A DNA stretch of 64,000 bases from Streptomyces goshikiensis (GCF_014650555.1 NZ_BMVE01000021.1:24044-88043), one strand, 5' to 3'. Positions 23,734 to 32,881 are shown, counted from the first letter of the stretch. Notes: generated by a model from the sequence alone, not told the origin. Program-made: numbers and translations.

Positions 23734-25002
23734 CTAGACGCGGGCGAATCTCTCGGTCTGGTGGGCGAACTCCTGGGCCATGGCCGCGCTGACCGTGGGC
23801 TTCGTGTCCCCGATGGTGCCCAGATAGTCATCGGTCGTGGGGCGGGCCCGGGCTCCGGTGTCGAAGGTGCGCTCGAACTGGACCTGGGAGACGGTACGCG
23901 CCACATGGGCGACGTCGGCGGGGGTGAACCCCTCGCTGGCGGTCGCCAGCGCCGCACTGTCGGCCTCCGCACCCGCTCGGGCCAGGTAGCTCTCCCACAA
24001 CGCGGTCCTCGCGCGGTGGTCGGGCGGGCCGATCGGCAGCACGTAGTCGAAACGGCCGTGCCGCAGGAACGCGGAGTCGAGCGACGTCACGTCGTTCGTG
24101 GCGCAGATGAGCAGCCGTCCGTCCTGGCCCCGGAACCGGACGACCGCCTTGAGCAGTTCGTTGACGACACCGACCGCGGTCGCGTCCGCGCCGCTCCGGG
24201 TCCCCGCGATCTCCTCGACCTCGTCGATGAAGACCAGGACGTGGTCCAGCCGGGCGATCTCGTCGAAGCGCCGGTTCAGCCCGCTCGCCAGTCCGTACTC
24301 GGCGGCCAGCCGGGCGGGGAACAGTTCGAGGAAGGGCCATCCCAGACGGCTGGCGATCGCGTGCGCGAACGTGCTCTTCCCCGTCCCGGGCGGACCGAAC
24401 AGCATGACCGCCCGCGGCAGCTCCACTCCGTGCTGGGCGGCCATTTCGGGATGGGCCAGCGGCAGGACCAGGCGCCGCTCGATGAGCTCCTTCTCCCTCT
24501 GCATGCCCGCGACCTTCTGCCACAGTCCACCCGGCGGTAGCTCCGCTCCCAGCGACGCGAGCATGCTGACCGCCTGAGGGGTCACTTGCCCGCGCTTCTC
24601 GAAGAAGACCAGGCCCGGACGGGCGCCGAAGCCGCAGTTGTGCAGGGCGGTGGCGCCGGTCTCGCTGGCGGGCAGGACCGCGTGCACCGCGCGGACACCA
24701 CCGGCGAACAGCCGGTGCTCCAGGGCCGTGATCAGGTCGCTGCCCAGCCCTTGGTGCCGCCAGGCAGGCGCCATGCTGATGCGAAGGATCCACGCCCTGT
24801 CGCCCTCCACCCGGCTCACCGCGGCGCCGACCACCACCTCGTCAGCTGTGGCCACCACCGCCGGGTTCAGAGCCTGAAGGGCGGCCACGGCGTCCGAGAG
24901 GGGGAAGAGGGGCGGCTCCTCGGCCGTGCCGCTCTCCGCGTCGACTCGGATCACCGCTTCGAGATCGTCCTGGGTGTAGTCCCTGACACGCCAACCCGTC
25001 AT
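23734..25002 (-). CDS. GNAT acetyltransferase - AAA+ ATPase fusion
   Basis: A 422-residue two-domain protein. Residues 1-140 are a GNAT fold: VRDYTQDDLEAVIRVD start, ISMAPAWRHQGLGSDLI as the acetyl-CoA motif A (R-x2-G-x-G), and GATALHNCGFGARPGLVFFEK near its end. Residues 160-422 are a classical AAA+ ATPase: Walker A FGPPGTGKST, Walker B VLVFIDEVEE, sensor-1 CATND, then SAFLRHGRFDYVLPIGPPD as in FtsH/VCP. ATG 25002 has GGAG 7 nt upstream. The fusion suggests ATP-driven acetylation of a protein target; no target is visible. Divergent from the NmrA-like gene at 25179. Confidence 0.9.
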   Translation of the reverse strand: MTGWRVRDYTQDDLEAVIRVDAESGTAEEPPLFPLSDAVAALQALNPAVVATADEVVVGAAVSRVEGDRAWILRISMAPAWRHQGLGSDLITALEHRLFAGGVRAVHAVLPASETGATALHNCGFGARPGLVFFEKRGQVTPQAVSMLASLGAELPPGGLWQKVAGMQREKELIERRLVLPLAHPEMAAQHGVELPRAVMLFGPPGTGKSTFAHAIASRLGWPFLELFPARLAAEYGLASGLNRRFDEIARLDHVLVFIDEVEEIAGTRSGADATAVGVVNELLKAVVRFRGQDGRLLICATNDVTSLDSAFLRHGRFDYVLPIGPPDHRARTALWESYLARAGAEADSAALATASEGFTPADVAHVARTVSQVQFERTFDTGARARPTTDDYLGTIGDTKPTVSAAMAQEFAHQTERFARV

Positions 25003-25110
25003 GGTCAGCTCCGCGTGTTCGGCCGTACTCCCATCATCGGCCGATGTGCGGGGGAGGCGCACATCGGCCCCTCGGGCCGACGGGTCCCGCTGGAACGGCC
25101 AGGTGCTTCC

Positions 25111-25141
25111 TTGACCTGAATATTGATTGAGGTTCTAGCGT
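25111..25141 (+). promoter_or_regulatory. MerR/SoxR-type promoter with 19-bp spacer
   Basis: A -35 TTGACC (25111-25116) and -10 TAGCGT (25136-25141) are 19 bases apart, the long spacer typical of MerR-family activated promoters. The spacer holds CCTGAATATTGATTGAGG (25115-25132), one mismatch from the SoxR box CCTCAA-N6-TTGAGG. Start codon 37 bases downstream. Confidence 0.65.
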
Positions 25142-25178
25142 GTCGCCTACTTGATCATCTGACGACGGGAAGACGCCC

Positions 25179-26012
25179 ATGATCCTCGTGACCGGAGCCA
25201 CCGGAAACATAGGCAGCGCTCTGCTGAAGGAGCTGCACGCACACGGTGTCGGGCCGCTGCGGGGGCTCACCCGTGATGCCGCGCGGGCCGTCTTCCCCGA
25301 AGGGGTCGAGGCCGTGGAGGGCGACCTCGTCGAGCCGACGTCGCTGAGGCCCGCGCTGGAAGGGGTGCGCTCGCTGTTTCTCGTATCGCGTCTGGGTTCG
25401 GACGCCGGCGTCCTCCAAGCCGCCCGGCAGGCGGGTGTGGAGCACGTCGTGCTGGTGTCGTCCATCACCGTCCAGACCCATCCGCACCTCGGCCCCGCCG
25501 GCGAGAACCTGGCGGTGGAGCGACTGCTCAAGGCGAGCGGCATGGCCTGGACGATCCTGCGGCCGACGCAGTTCGCCTCGAACACCCTGATGTGGGCGGC
25601 TTCCATCCGTGAGCACGAGACCGTCCGCGCGCCGTACGCCGAGACCGCGCTGCCCACCATCCACCCTGCGGACATCGCATCGGTGGCGCGGGTGGCACTG
25701 ACCGAGCCCGGCCACCAGGGACGCACGTACGCCTTGACCGGTCCGGAGCCGGTGACCGCCCGGCAGCAGGTCGAGGCCATCGCGGCAGCACTGGGCCGGG
25801 AGGTTCCCTTCGCCGAGATCAGCCGCGGTCAGGCCCGCGCACGGATGGCCGGGGTCTTCGGGGCGGAGGCCGCGGACGCGGTGCTCGATGTCACGGGCGG
25901 AGACGTGAACGACGAGCTGCTGATGGTGCGTGACACGGTTTCATGGATCACCGGAACGCCGGCCCGCCCGTTCCGGCAGTGGGCTTCCGAGAACGCCGAC
26001 TCCTTCCGCTGA
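25179..26012 (+). CDS. NmrA-like NAD(P)-binding reductase
   Basis: A 277-residue atypical SDR related to the NmrA/quinone-reductase group (QorB-like). MILVTGATGNIGSALL binds the dinucleotide; VVLVSSITVQTHPH, WTILRPTQFASN and PTIHPADIASVA are group features. Such enzymes reduce quinones or sense NADPH. The SoxR-like promoter in front fits a role against redox-cycling compounds. A second NmrA-like protein is encoded at 9560-10453. Confidence 0.9.
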   Translation: MILVTGATGNIGSALLKELHAHGVGPLRGLTRDAARAVFPEGVEAVEGDLVEPTSLRPALEGVRSLFLVSRLGSDAGVLQAARQAGVEHVVLVSSITVQTHPHLGPAGENLAVERLLKASGMAWTILRPTQFASNTLMWAASIREHETVRAPYAETALPTIHPADIASVARVALTEPGHQGRTYALTGPEPVTARQQVEAIAAALGREVPFAEISRGQARARMAGVFGAEAADAVLDVTGGDVNDELLMVRDTVSWITGTPARPFRQWASENADSFR

Positions 26013-26074
26013 ATCGCCGCGTTGTTCCCGCAGGGGCGCTCGTCACCGGCAAGGCGCCCGGCCCGGCCCTCGGG

Positions 26075-26677
26075 TCAGCTCACGCTCCGTCGAGCGGCGT
26101 TCGCCTCCCACTCGCGGCCGATCGAGCGGATCAGCGCCGGGTACACCGCGAGGTACCGGAAGGGCTTGATGGCGGCCATGTAGAGGGAGCCGAACAGTCC
26201 GTTCGGCTTCACCAGGACGGCCATCTGGCCGCGGTAGCCGCCGGACCCGTCCGGTACCCAGCCGATGTGCATCACCGCCTGCACGGTCTTGTTGGCCGTT
26301 TCGGCGGCCCATTCCTCCTTCAGCTGGTAGAGCGAGGTGAACTGGGACGAGCCGAGGTCGGGGCCCCGTGGGCCGTCGCGAAGGTCCGCCGGCAAGTGGT
26401 CGCGCAGGCAAGGCCGCCGGACAGCGGTGTCGGGGTCCGGCTTGTCCCAGCCGAACACCGCCCCGAGCTTCCGGCGGACGGAGAAGAGCAGTCGGGAGAC
26501 GACGCCGTTTCCCTCCACCCCGCCCTTGATGCCCTCGGCGAACTGGCCCACCAGCAGCGCGAGGTCATCGGGCCCGCCGGGAGTGGGCAGCGCCCACACG
26601 TCCTCGACGGTGAAGTCGTCGGCGATCTCGTGGATCCGCCATGGGCGGTCGGTGTGGTCGGTCCGGGGAAGTCGCAT
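26075..26677 (-). CDS. DUF2867 protein
   Basis: A 200-residue protein with DUF2867 features: an N-terminal RIHEIADDFTVEDVWALPTPGG, LVKPNGLFGSLYMAAIKPFRYLAVYPALI close to the C-terminus, and QAVMHIGWVPD in the middle. Function unknown; some relatives are called SDR-associated. Divergent from a TetR regulator with two shared palindromic operators, so the regulator most likely controls it. ATG 26677 was chosen as the first M of the recognisable domain. Confidence 0.85.
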   Translation of the reverse strand: MRLPRTDHTDRPWRIHEIADDFTVEDVWALPTPGGPDDLALLVGQFAEGIKGGVEGNGVVSRLLFSVRRKLGAVFGWDKPDPDTAVRRPCLRDHLPADLRDGPRGPDLGSSQFTSLYQLKEEWAAETANKTVQAVMHIGWVPDGSGGYRGQMAVLVKPNGLFGSLYMAAIKPFRYLAVYPALIRSIGREWEANAARRSVS

Positions 26678-26692
26678 GGCCGCACCCCTGTC

Positions 26693-26708
26693 TATACGGT
26701 GGCGTATA
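26693..26708. promoter_or_regulatory. TetR operator 1, TATACG-N4-CGTATA
   Basis: TATACGGTGGCGTATA, extended by C/G pairs on both sides, in the divergent promoter region of DUF2867 and TetR genes. AT-containing arms stand out from the GC-rich surroundings. Confidence 0.8.
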
Positions 26709-26727
26709 GAACGAGTGTAGGCATATC

Positions 26728-26743
26728 TATACGCCCCCGTATA
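26728..26743. promoter_or_regulatory. TetR operator 2, TATACG-N4-CGTATA
   Basis: TATACGCCCCCGTATA repeats operator 1 with identical arms, 35 bases away, and lies 28 bases before the TetR start codon. It would allow autoregulation. Confidence 0.8.
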
Positions 26744-26771
26744 CTCGGCATGACGTGAGGAGGCACACAAG

Positions 26772-27332
26772 ATGGGCGCGACCCGCACACCCCGGGGAAA
26801 GTGGATCGAGGAAGGCCTGCGGGCCCTCGTCGCCGGCGGTCCCGAAGCCGTGCGGATCGAGGCGCTGGCACAGGCGCTCGGTGTCAGCAAAGGCGGCTTC
26901 TACGGCTACTTCCGCAACCGGGACGCGCTGCTCACCGAGATGCTCGACACCTGGGAGTACGAGGTCGCGGAAGGTGTCATCGAACAGGTGGAAAGCGGCG
27001 GGGGAGAGGCGAGGGCCAGGCTGAAGCGGCTGTTCGACATCGTCGCCGCCGGTACCGACGGCCCGGTGCGAGGCACCACCGCCGACATCGCGATCCGCGA
27101 CTGGGCCCGCCGCGACGCTGCCGTCGCCGAGCGCCTGCGCCGCGTCGACAACCGCCGTATGGACTACCTGCGTTCCCTGTTCTCCGCCTTCTGTCCCGAC
27201 GAGGACGAGGTCGAGGTCCGCAGCCTGCTCGCCGTCTCGGTGCGCATCGGCAACCACTTCAACGCAGCCGACAACGGCAAGCGCAGCCGCGCTGAAGTGA
27301 TGGAGCTGATCGGCCGGAGGCTGCTGGAGTAG
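26772..27332 (+). CDS. TetR-family transcriptional repressor
   Basis: A 186-residue TetR repressor. The N-terminal HTH reads ALVAGGPEAVRIEALAQALGVSKGGFYGYFRNRDALLTEML, the textbook TetR pattern. The C-terminal ligand-binding region is helical and short. It probably binds the two TATACG-N4-CGTATA palindromes in the divergent promoter, repressing itself and the DUF2867 gene until a ligand is bound. Start ATG follows GTGAGGAGG at about 9 nt. Confidence 0.93.
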   Translation: MGATRTPRGKWIEEGLRALVAGGPEAVRIEALAQALGVSKGGFYGYFRNRDALLTEMLDTWEYEVAEGVIEQVESGGGEARARLKRLFDIVAAGTDGPVRGTTADIAIRDWARRDAAVAERLRRVDNRRMDYLRSLFSAFCPDEDEVEVRSLLAVSVRIGNHFNAADNGKRSRAEVMELIGRRLLE

Positions 27333-27346
27333 CCCTGCCCGGCCCG

Positions 27347-27382
27347 GAAGGCCGCCGTCCCGAACTGTGGATGGCGGCCTTC
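27347..27382. terminator. bidirectional hairpin terminator
   Basis: Perfect 10-base arms GAAGGCCGCC and GGCGGCCTTC around a 16-base loop, between the convergent TetR gene and the secreted-protein gene. Confidence 0.65.
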
Positions 27383-27429
27383 TGCCTGCCCGGCGACCGG
27401 AAGGGGCGCTTACGGGCGCTTGAGGGCGG

Positions 27430-28872
27430 TTACGGACGGGCCAGGACGTCGCTCAGCCGGTGCGCGTAGATCACCCGGCCGCACGGGGAGCCGGCGTCGG
27501 TGCAGCCGGCCGTGCCGTCCGCGCGGTGCTCCGTCAGCGACCAGAGGTACTGGGTGCCGCCACCGGGCAGGCTCTGGCCGTGCTCGATGTACAGGTCCTC
27601 GGGCCCCACGGCGTTGGTGATGTTGCCGCCGTAGTCCACCAGGCGGCCGCCGGTGACCGTGGCCCGGCGCAGGCTTCCGCTGTGGTCGAGCCAGCTGCGG
27701 TTGAAGTAGTACGTGCCGTTGTAGCGGGCGGCGCCCTGGGTGAGGTCGCGCGGCAGGTAGTACGCGGATGTCGCGGTGACCACCCCGCCCGTCGCCTGCA
27801 GCAAGCCTGTGGTGTCGTCGATGGGAAGGGCCCCGACCCGCCCCTTCTCGGGGTGCGTGTCGTCGGAGTCGCAGTACTCGCCCATGATCAGAGCGGGGGA
27901 CGCGGTGTTGCTGCGGTCGATGGAGATGTAGGACGCCTTGGGCGCCCCGGTGGCAACGCAGGTCCCCGCCGAGGAGTTGCCCTGTGCGGCGACGAACTTG
28001 TACGAGGCGACCTGCGGCATCACGTACCGGTAGGTGTGGCTGTAGTAGACGTTGCTCTGCCGGCCGATCTTGCTCTCGTCCCTGACGTTGCTCTTCAGGC
28101 CGTTGAGTGTGGTGTCGTCCACCGCGGCGTTCTGGTCCGGGTTGAGATCCAGGATGGAGCGCATGTCGAAGACCCGCAGACCGTTCATCGTGTCCGCGAC
28201 GTAGAGGTAGTTCTTGTACCAGGCGATGCCTCCGGCGTGGAGGTCGACCGCCTTGTAGGAGGCGTTCCCGTTCGAGTTGTAGTACGGCTCCACGAGCAGC
28301 ACGTGACGGTACCGGCGCTGATCGGGGCTACCGGCCACCGGCGTCTGCGGGTCGAGGAACGACAGCCGGACGCCCTTGTCGGAGCAGGTGCCGGGGTCCG
28401 CCGAGCACAGGCTCGTGCTCGCCTTGTCGTACCAGGCGGTGACCAGGGGCTTGCGCGTGCCCCAGAGTTCGTCGGCCTGGGCATCCGACACGCCCGTGAT
28501 GCCCTGGGGGATCCACTCCTCGGTGTCGGCGTCGCCCGCGTCCCAGCAGAGCTTCTTGTCCGGAGCCAGTACGGCACCGTTGTCGCCGCTGCCGAACGGG
28601 TCCGCGGCGCAGGAGGTGCCGGTCTTCGCGAATCGGTTGCCCTGGTCGAGCAGGTCCTGGACGCCCTGCGTGGGCAGGGCGGCCTTAAGGTCGGCCACTT
28701 GACTGCTCAGACTCGGCCCGGACTTGAGGTTGAAGGAAGACGCGGTGGCCGGGTCGCCAGGCGTCGCCGCACCCGCAGGGGTATCGAGCAGGGGTATGGC
28801 GAGGACCGCTGCCGCGAGCGCGGCGACCCAGCCGGCGCGCCGGGACAACGGTGCTTGATGTGACGTCAACAT
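27430..28872 (-). CDS. large secreted protein, probable beta-propeller, hypothetical
   Basis: A 480-residue exported protein. The signal peptide begins MLTSHQAPLSRRAGWVAALA and is cleaved near PAGAA. The mature part has repeats with aromatic/NxDxx pattern, such as WYKNYLYVADTMNGLRVFDM, YYSHTYRYVMPQVASYKF and YLWSLTEHRADG, reminiscent of a beta-propeller, and several Cys pairs. No named family recognised. ATG 28872 was preferred over an in-frame TTG 18 bases upstream because AAGG is 9 nt away. Likely extracellular in the spore or hyphal wall space. Confidence 0.75.
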   Translation of the reverse strand: MLTSHQAPLSRRAGWVAALAAAVLAIPLLDTPAGAATPGDPATASSFNLKSGPSLSSQVADLKAALPTQGVQDLLDQGNRFAKTGTSCAADPFGSGDNGAVLAPDKKLCWDAGDADTEEWIPQGITGVSDAQADELWGTRKPLVTAWYDKASTSLCSADPGTCSDKGVRLSFLDPQTPVAGSPDQRRYRHVLLVEPYYNSNGNASYKAVDLHAGGIAWYKNYLYVADTMNGLRVFDMRSILDLNPDQNAAVDDTTLNGLKSNVRDESKIGRQSNVYYSHTYRYVMPQVASYKFVAAQGNSSAGTCVATGAPKASYISIDRSNTASPALIMGEYCDSDDTHPEKGRVGALPIDDTTGLLQATGGVVTATSAYYLPRDLTQGAARYNGTYYFNRSWLDHSGSLRRATVTGGRLVDYGGNITNAVGPEDLYIEHGQSLPGGGTQYLWSLTEHRADGTAGCTDAGSPCGRVIYAHRLSDVLARP

Positions 28873-29470
28873 GCTCTGGCCCTTACGCAAATGGGAGAGG
28901 TGAGGACCGAGATCATTTCAACTCATCGGCTGCCACGTCCAGGCGATCGGTGGCGATGCTGCAAAGCACTTGCATGAGGCCGACGTTGGCCTAGCTGCTA
29001 TCCGCGGCGACGAGGACGGTCAGCGGCAGCCGGGTACTCGCCGGCACCCCGCCACGGACCCGCCTCGGCTCAGGAGCCCAGCCCCCTGGTCCTCACGATC
29101 TCGCCGCGCGGGCCCCGGGGGTGGCCGGCTGGCTGGTCCGCCCTGGCCGACAAGGCACCCTCAGCGGCCGCCCCTCTGCTTTTGGATTCCCCTACCGTCT
29201 TGGCGGATCACCGGCCTTGTCTTTAGCTTTTCATTATCAAGACCCGCCTGACCTTACCTTTCCTTTGCCATCACCTGACCCCTTCTTTGCGATAGGGGGT
29301 TCTAAGGGGTGTGGCCGTCGATGGCCGGAACTAGCGTCGGAGCCGACAAGCACACCCGCCGGGCGTCGAAGTCCCCGCCGGGTGTCGGAAGCCGTGCCCG
29401 AGCGGGCGGGGAGCCGTACGGGTCGTACGCATCAAGCCCCCAGGAAGCGCGCGAGCAAGAGGAGCATCGA
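28873..29470. other. 598-base intergenic region upstream of asnB
   Basis: No convincing gene on either strand. The part 29205-29310 is clearly less GC-rich than the rest (runs such as TTTAGCTTTTCATTATCAAG) and pyrimidine-rich on the plus strand, suggesting a promoter or leader of the asparagine synthetase gene. A GTG at 29309 opens the asnB frame early but is rejected as the start. Confidence 0.5.
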
Positions 29471-31315
29471 ATGTGCGGCATCGCCGGCTGGATCGCCTAC
29501 GACCGGGACCTCACGCAGGAGGTCACCACCCTGGACCGCATGGTTCGGACGCTGACCGGGCGGGGGCCCGACTCCGGAGGCCGGTGGATCGACGGGCCCG
29601 CCGCTCTCGGCCACCGCAGGCTCGCCGTGATCGACCTGGCCGGCGGGGTCCAGCCGATGCAGGCCAGCACCCCGGACGGCCGGGTCGCGCTGACCTACAG
29701 CGGCGAGGTGTACAACTACGTCGAACTGCGTGAGGAGTTGCGCGGACGCGGGCACCACTTCCGCACCTCCAGCGACACCGAGGTCGTACTCAACGCCTAC
29801 CTGGAGTGGGGCGAGGCGATGGCGCCCCGGCTCAACGGCATGTACGCCTTCGCCGTCTGGGATGCCCGCATACGCCAACTGGTCATGATCCGCGACCGGA
29901 TGGGTGTCAAGCCGCTCTTCTACCACCCCACCGCAGACGGCGTGCTCTTCGCCTCCGAACCCAAGGCGCTCTTCGCCCATCCGCTTGCCAAGCCGGTGGT
30001 CAGCGCCCGTGGTCTGCGCGAGTTCGTCGCCTTCAACCGGCCGCCCGGCGAGACCATTTGGGACGGCGTGGCCGAGGTCGTCCCCGGCACCGTCGTCACC
30101 GTCGGCCGGGGCGGCATCCGTAGCCACACCTACTGGAGACTGGAGAGCCACGAGCACACCAATGACCTCGACACCACCGTCGAGCGGGTGCACGACCTCC
30201 TCGACGACACCGTCGGCCGCCAACTCGTCGCGGACGTCCCCACCTGCGTACTGCTCTCCGGCGGCCTCGACTCCAGCGCCATCACCGGACTCGCCGCCCG
30301 GCGCCGCGCCGCCGAGGGCCTGCCGCTGCACACCTTCGCCGTGGACTTCACCGGCGAGTCCACCCACTTCGTACCCACCGGCGTGCACAACAGCCGCGAC
30401 GGCGACTTCGCCGTCGCGATGGCTCGCCATGCCGGCACCGAGCACACCGACATCGTGCTCGGCCCCGCCGCCGTCGCAGACCCCGAGATCCGCCGTCAGG
30501 TCGTCATCGCCCGGGACAGCCCGGCGGGCCTCGGCGACATGGACGTCTCCCTCTACCTGCTGTTCAAGGCGATCCGGGAACGGTCCACCGTCGCCCTGTC
30601 CGGTGAGGCCGCCGACGAGGTCTTCGGGGGCTACGGCTGGCTCCACAACCCCGTCGTCCAGGCGCGGGACACCTTCCCCTGGATCACCGCGGGCCTGATC
30701 GGAGCAACCCCCAACACCCAGCCCGTGGAGATGTACGACCTCGACACGCTGATCGCGCTCAACCCGATGGAGGCCGTCGCCGAGAACTACGCGACCGCCG
30801 TCGCCGAGGTCGGCCGCGTCGACTCCGAGAGCCCGGAAGAGCGGCGGATGCGCGTCATGTCGTACCTGCACCTGACCCGCTTCCTGCGGATGATGCTCGA
30901 CCGCAAGGACCGTATGAGCATGGCCGTCGGCCTGGAGGTCCGCGTGCCCTTCTGCGACCACCGCCTCGTGGAGTACGTCTACAACACGCCCTGGGCGATG
31001 AAGACGTACGACGGCCATGAGAAGAGCCTGCTGCGCGGCGCCACGAAGCAGCTACTGCCGCAGTCCGTGATCGAACGGCGCAAGAGCCCCTACCCGGTCA
31101 TCCAGGACTGGCGCTACGCCGAGGCGCTCCAGCGGAGCGCCAAGGACCTGCTGGGCGAAGACGGCCCCGTTTTCCAGATCGTCAGCAAGGACTGGCTGGC
31201 CGAGACCGTGACCGCCGACCCCGAGAGCCTGACCCCGGCCGCCCGCAACGGCCTGGAGCGCTCCCTGGACACCGCGATCTGGCTGGACGTCTACCGGCCC
31301 GAGATCCGGATGTAG
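29471..31315 (+). CDS. asnB: asparagine synthetase (glutamine-hydrolysing)
   Basis: A 614-residue AsnB-type enzyme making asparagine from aspartate, glutamine and ATP. The N-terminal glutaminase must begin with Cys2 exposed, so MCGIAGW fixes the start at 29471; AGAGGAG is about 7 nt upstream. RGPDSGG, LGHRRLAVIDL and NYVELREEL are amidotransferase motifs. The synthetase domain holds the PP-loop VLLSGGLDSSAI and LSGEAADEVFGGYGW. The C-terminal RVPFCDHRLVEYVYN is typical. The length matches the family. It may serve primary metabolism or build an amide in a specialised metabolite; no biosynthetic neighbours support the latter. Confidence 0.95.
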   Translation: MCGIAGWIAYDRDLTQEVTTLDRMVRTLTGRGPDSGGRWIDGPAALGHRRLAVIDLAGGVQPMQASTPDGRVALTYSGEVYNYVELREELRGRGHHFRTSSDTEVVLNAYLEWGEAMAPRLNGMYAFAVWDARIRQLVMIRDRMGVKPLFYHPTADGVLFASEPKALFAHPLAKPVVSARGLREFVAFNRPPGETIWDGVAEVVPGTVVTVGRGGIRSHTYWRLESHEHTNDLDTTVERVHDLLDDTVGRQLVADVPTCVLLSGGLDSSAITGLAARRRAAEGLPLHTFAVDFTGESTHFVPTGVHNSRDGDFAVAMARHAGTEHTDIVLGPAAVADPEIRRQVVIARDSPAGLGDMDVSLYLLFKAIRERSTVALSGEAADEVFGGYGWLHNPVVQARDTFPWITAGLIGATPNTQPVEMYDLDTLIALNPMEAVAENYATAVAEVGRVDSESPEERRMRVMSYLHLTRFLRMMLDRKDRMSMAVGLEVRVPFCDHRLVEYVYNTPWAMKTYDGHEKSLLRGATKQLLPQSVIERRKSPYPVIQDWRYAEALQRSAKDLLGEDGPVFQIVSKDWLAETVTADPESLTPAARNGLERSLDTAIWLDVYRPEIRM

Positions 31316-31439
31316 ACGGACGGCTGCCCCTGCAGGGGGCTCGCAGGTCCTCGCCCAGTCCCGGTCTGCCTGGGCGCCCGGACCGGTGTCCGGCCGCACA
31401 TCGACTTCGCCTGATTCGCCGTCAGTTATTCATTCTGCT

Positions 31440-31449
31440 CAGTAGGGTG
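31440..31449 (+). promoter_or_regulatory. CAGTAGGGTG element before TPR gene
   Basis: CAGTAGGGTG, containing a possible -10 TAGGGT, lies 34 bases before the start codon. An identical decamer precedes the NACHT gene (33015-33024). No convincing -35 was found. Confidence 0.4.
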
Positions 31450-31483
31450 TCAGTCCAGCGGGCAACGCCACCGGGGGGCCGGG

Positions 31484-32881
31484 ATGGACGACAGCGAGGC
31501 CGGGAAGGACCAGTCAGCGGACAGGCGGGCGGGCACCGGCAGTGACACCGAAGGCGCCGACCGGCTGCAGGCCGGCCGGGAGCAGCTCGCGCTGGGCCGG
31601 TCGGACCGGGCCGAGGCAGCGTTCCGCGAATCCGCCGGGCTGTGTCGGGCTACCGGGGACGGGCCGGGGGAGAGCGCCGCCCTGGCCGAGCTGGGCGAGT
31701 TGCTCTTCATCACCCGGCGGTTCGACGGGGCCGCCGAGGCCCTCCGGCGCGCGGCGGAGCTCCGCCGTGGCGGCAGCGACGCCGGACTGGAGGGCGCGAC
31801 GCTGCTCAACCTCGGCAACGCCCTCCAGCAGACGCGTGAACTCGCGGAGGCCGTCGAGGTGCTCACCCGGGCAGCCGAGCTGCTCCGCCTGGCCGGGGAG
31901 CATCACGACGAGCACCTGGCCCTGACCGACCTCGGCGTGACGCTGCAGGCGCTCGGGCGTGCGGAGGAGGCGATCGAGACCCAGCACCTGGTCGTCGCCC
32001 ACTTCCGGAGGGTCGGGGACGAGCACTTCCTCGCCATCGGGATGTCCAACCTCGGCTCCGCGCTGGTCGCCGCGCGCCGCTTCGCGGAGGCAGTGGACGT
32101 CCTCACCGAGTCGGTGGCCACCGCCCGGCGGATCGGCAAGCCCAGGGCCGAAAGCCTCGCCCTGGGCCCGCTGGCCCAAGCCCTTCGTGGTGCGGGCCGG
32201 TACGACGAAGCCCTCACCGTGCACCGCCAGGACATCGCCGCCGCCGAGGAATCCGGCCACCTGCACGACCTGGGCACCGCCCGGGGCAACCTGGGGCAGA
32301 CCCTGGAGAAGCTGGGGCGCGGGCGCGCGGCCAGACGGGCGTACCTGCGCGCCTGCGCCGCCTTCCGGAAGGCGGGTGACCCGGCCTCCGCCGCGGCGGC
32401 CGCGTACGGCGCCCGCCGGGCCTGGCTGGGCATCCCCGATCCGGACCGCCGCCCGCACGACCCGTACGACGACGTCCGGTGGCACGCGGCGGCCCGCGGC
32501 CACGCGGCGTTCACCGCCGCGCTGGTGGCGGCGACGGTCGCCGCGCAGCTGTGGGGCGGACCGCTCGCCCTCTTCGCCTCTGTGGCCACCGGGGTGAGCG
32601 CGGTGCTGGCGCTGGCCGCGACGGCGGGCTTCGGCTGCTTCTCGGTCGGCCAGTACGCCGTGTTCGAAGTCGCCGCCCGGCTCGGCGTGTTCGGCCTCGT
32701 CGTGATCTGGCTGGCCCTTTCGGTGCTGCTGCCGGTCGGCCTGGTCGTCTCGCTGCTCCTCGGGGCGGAACACCGGGACTGGGCGGAGGCCATCGGCAGC
32801 GTCCTGCCGGTCTTCTTGGTCCTCAGCTTCCTCCAGCACCGGGCCGTCATCCGCTCCCACCGGGCCTTCGACCCGGGGTGA
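31484..32881 (+). CDS. tetratricopeptide-repeat protein with C-terminal membrane domain
   Basis: A 465-residue protein. Residues about 25-305 are six or more TPR units (GRSDRAEAAFRESAGLCR, LLNLGNALQQTRELAEAVEVLTRAAEL, SNLGSALVAARRFAEAVDVL), the classic protein-binding scaffold. Residues about 345-455 contain three to four hydrophobic helices (FTAALVAATVAAQLWG, VLLPVGLVVSLLLG), tethering it to the membrane. The TPR array would face the cytoplasm. It lies next to the NACHT gene in the same direction, 199 bases apart, and shares an upstream decamer with it, so the two probably act together. Confidence 0.85.
   Translation: MDDSEAGKDQSADRRAGTGSDTEGADRLQAGREQLALGRSDRAEAAFRESAGLCRATGDGPGESAALAELGELLFITRRFDGAAEALRRAAELRRGGSDAGLEGATLLNLGNALQQTRELAEAVEVLTRAAELLRLAGEHHDEHLALTDLGVTLQALGRAEEAIETQHLVVAHFRRVGDEHFLAIGMSNLGSALVAARRFAEAVDVLTESVATARRIGKPRAESLALGPLAQALRGAGRYDEALTVHRQDIAAAEESGHLHDLGTARGNLGQTLEKLGRGRAARRAYLRACAAFRKAGDPASAAAAAYGARRAWLGIPDPDRRPHDPYDDVRWHAAARGHAAFTAALVAATVAAQLWGGPLALFASVATGVSAVLALAATAGFGCFSVGQYAVFEVAARLGVFGLVVIWLALSVLLPVGLVVSLLLGAEHRDWAEAIGSVLPVFLVLSFLQHRAVIRSHRAFDPG

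Noticed and set aside
29309..29470. GTG 29309 as start of asnB
   Set aside because: The glutaminase domain needs Cys at position 2, which only ATG 29471 provides.
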